Below, piece by piece: positions 21,844-21,845 of a stretch of DNA of 21,845 nucleotides. The position numbers and the translations under genes are program-made. Position 1 is the stretch's first letter; every line of letters begins with the position of its first letter. The notes beneath the pieces are model-generated. The model was not told the origin of the DNA and ran no database searches. It saw only the letters and a list, made by a program, of their open reading frames with translations. The stretch comes from JANYBV01 sp043763155. Its GTDB lineage: Bacteria; Pseudomonadota; Alphaproteobacteria; Rickettsiales; SXRF01. The stretch spans positions 1-21,845 of the forward strand of contig JAYULW010000116.1 of assembly GCA_043763155.1 (NCBI GenBank), read 5' to 3'.

Positions 21844-21845
21844 GC
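21795..21845. repeat. Perfect 19-bp inverted repeat at the window end
   Basis: Bases 21795-21813 (starting GCCTATCCGC) are the exact reverse complement of 21827-21845 (ending GCGGATAGGC), with a 13-base loop. The second arm replaces the expected uvrA sequence. The most likely cause is a fold-back or assembly artefact at a contig end. Confidence 0.9.

Overview
The window is a compact, GC-rich stretch of bacterial chromosome, almost certainly alphaproteobacterial. It carries a complete ISC iron-sulfur cluster assembly locus of the Rickettsia/mitochondrial type (iscS, iscU, iscA, hscB, hscA, fdx, with iscR and a second NifS-like desulfurase upstream). It also has an alphaproteobacterial-looking UvrA and the common divergent ssb/uvrA pair. 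Many free-living Alphaproteobacteria use SUF instead, so an ISC locus points to a deeper branch such as Micavibrio-like, Holosporales/Rickettsiales-like or some Rhodospirillales. That placement is inference and cannot be settled here.

Layout. Positions 52-6014 (minus): three tandem paralogous multi-membrane GT-C glycosyltransferase-like genes and an SGNH/GDSL hydrolase, joined by 1-4 nt overlaps or 1-2 nt gaps, a probable envelope-glycan decoration module. Positions 6014-9184 (minus): an M3-family oligoendopeptidase and an unrecognised membrane-anchored protein, continuous with that operon. Positions 9264-14684 (minus): iscS, two unrecognised small genes, iscU, iscA, hscB, hscA, fdx. Positions 14700-14832: a control region with a near-consensus type-1 IscR site over a sigma70-like promoter. 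Positions 14833-17596 (minus): cysE, iscR, an unrecognised 150-codon gene and a second cysteine desulfurase, nearly all overlapping. Positions 17705-18391 (plus): an alpha/beta hydrolase, ending in a bidirectional terminator. Positions 18450-18806 (minus): an orphan TrbC/VirB2-like pilin gene. Positions 18985-19461 (minus): ssb with its own terminator. Positions 19654 to the end (plus): uvrA, truncated.

How it fits together. CysE makes O-acetylserine for cysteine synthesis; the desulfurases strip sulfur from cysteine; IscU builds the cluster; HscB/HscA release it; ferredoxin supplies electrons; IscA helps delivery. IscR, encoded in the upstream unit, probably represses the iscS promoter when its own cluster is loaded.

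The main points of interest are the IscR operator, the two unknown genes between iscS and iscU, the GT-C triplet with locally near-identical DNA, the orphan pilin with a long upstream palindrome, and a perfect 19-bp fold-back at the last bases. That fold-back creates an apparent uvrA stop codon and looks like a contig-end artefact. No tRNA, rRNA, CRISPR array or insertion sequence was seen, and no gene-free stretch exceeds 300 bases.
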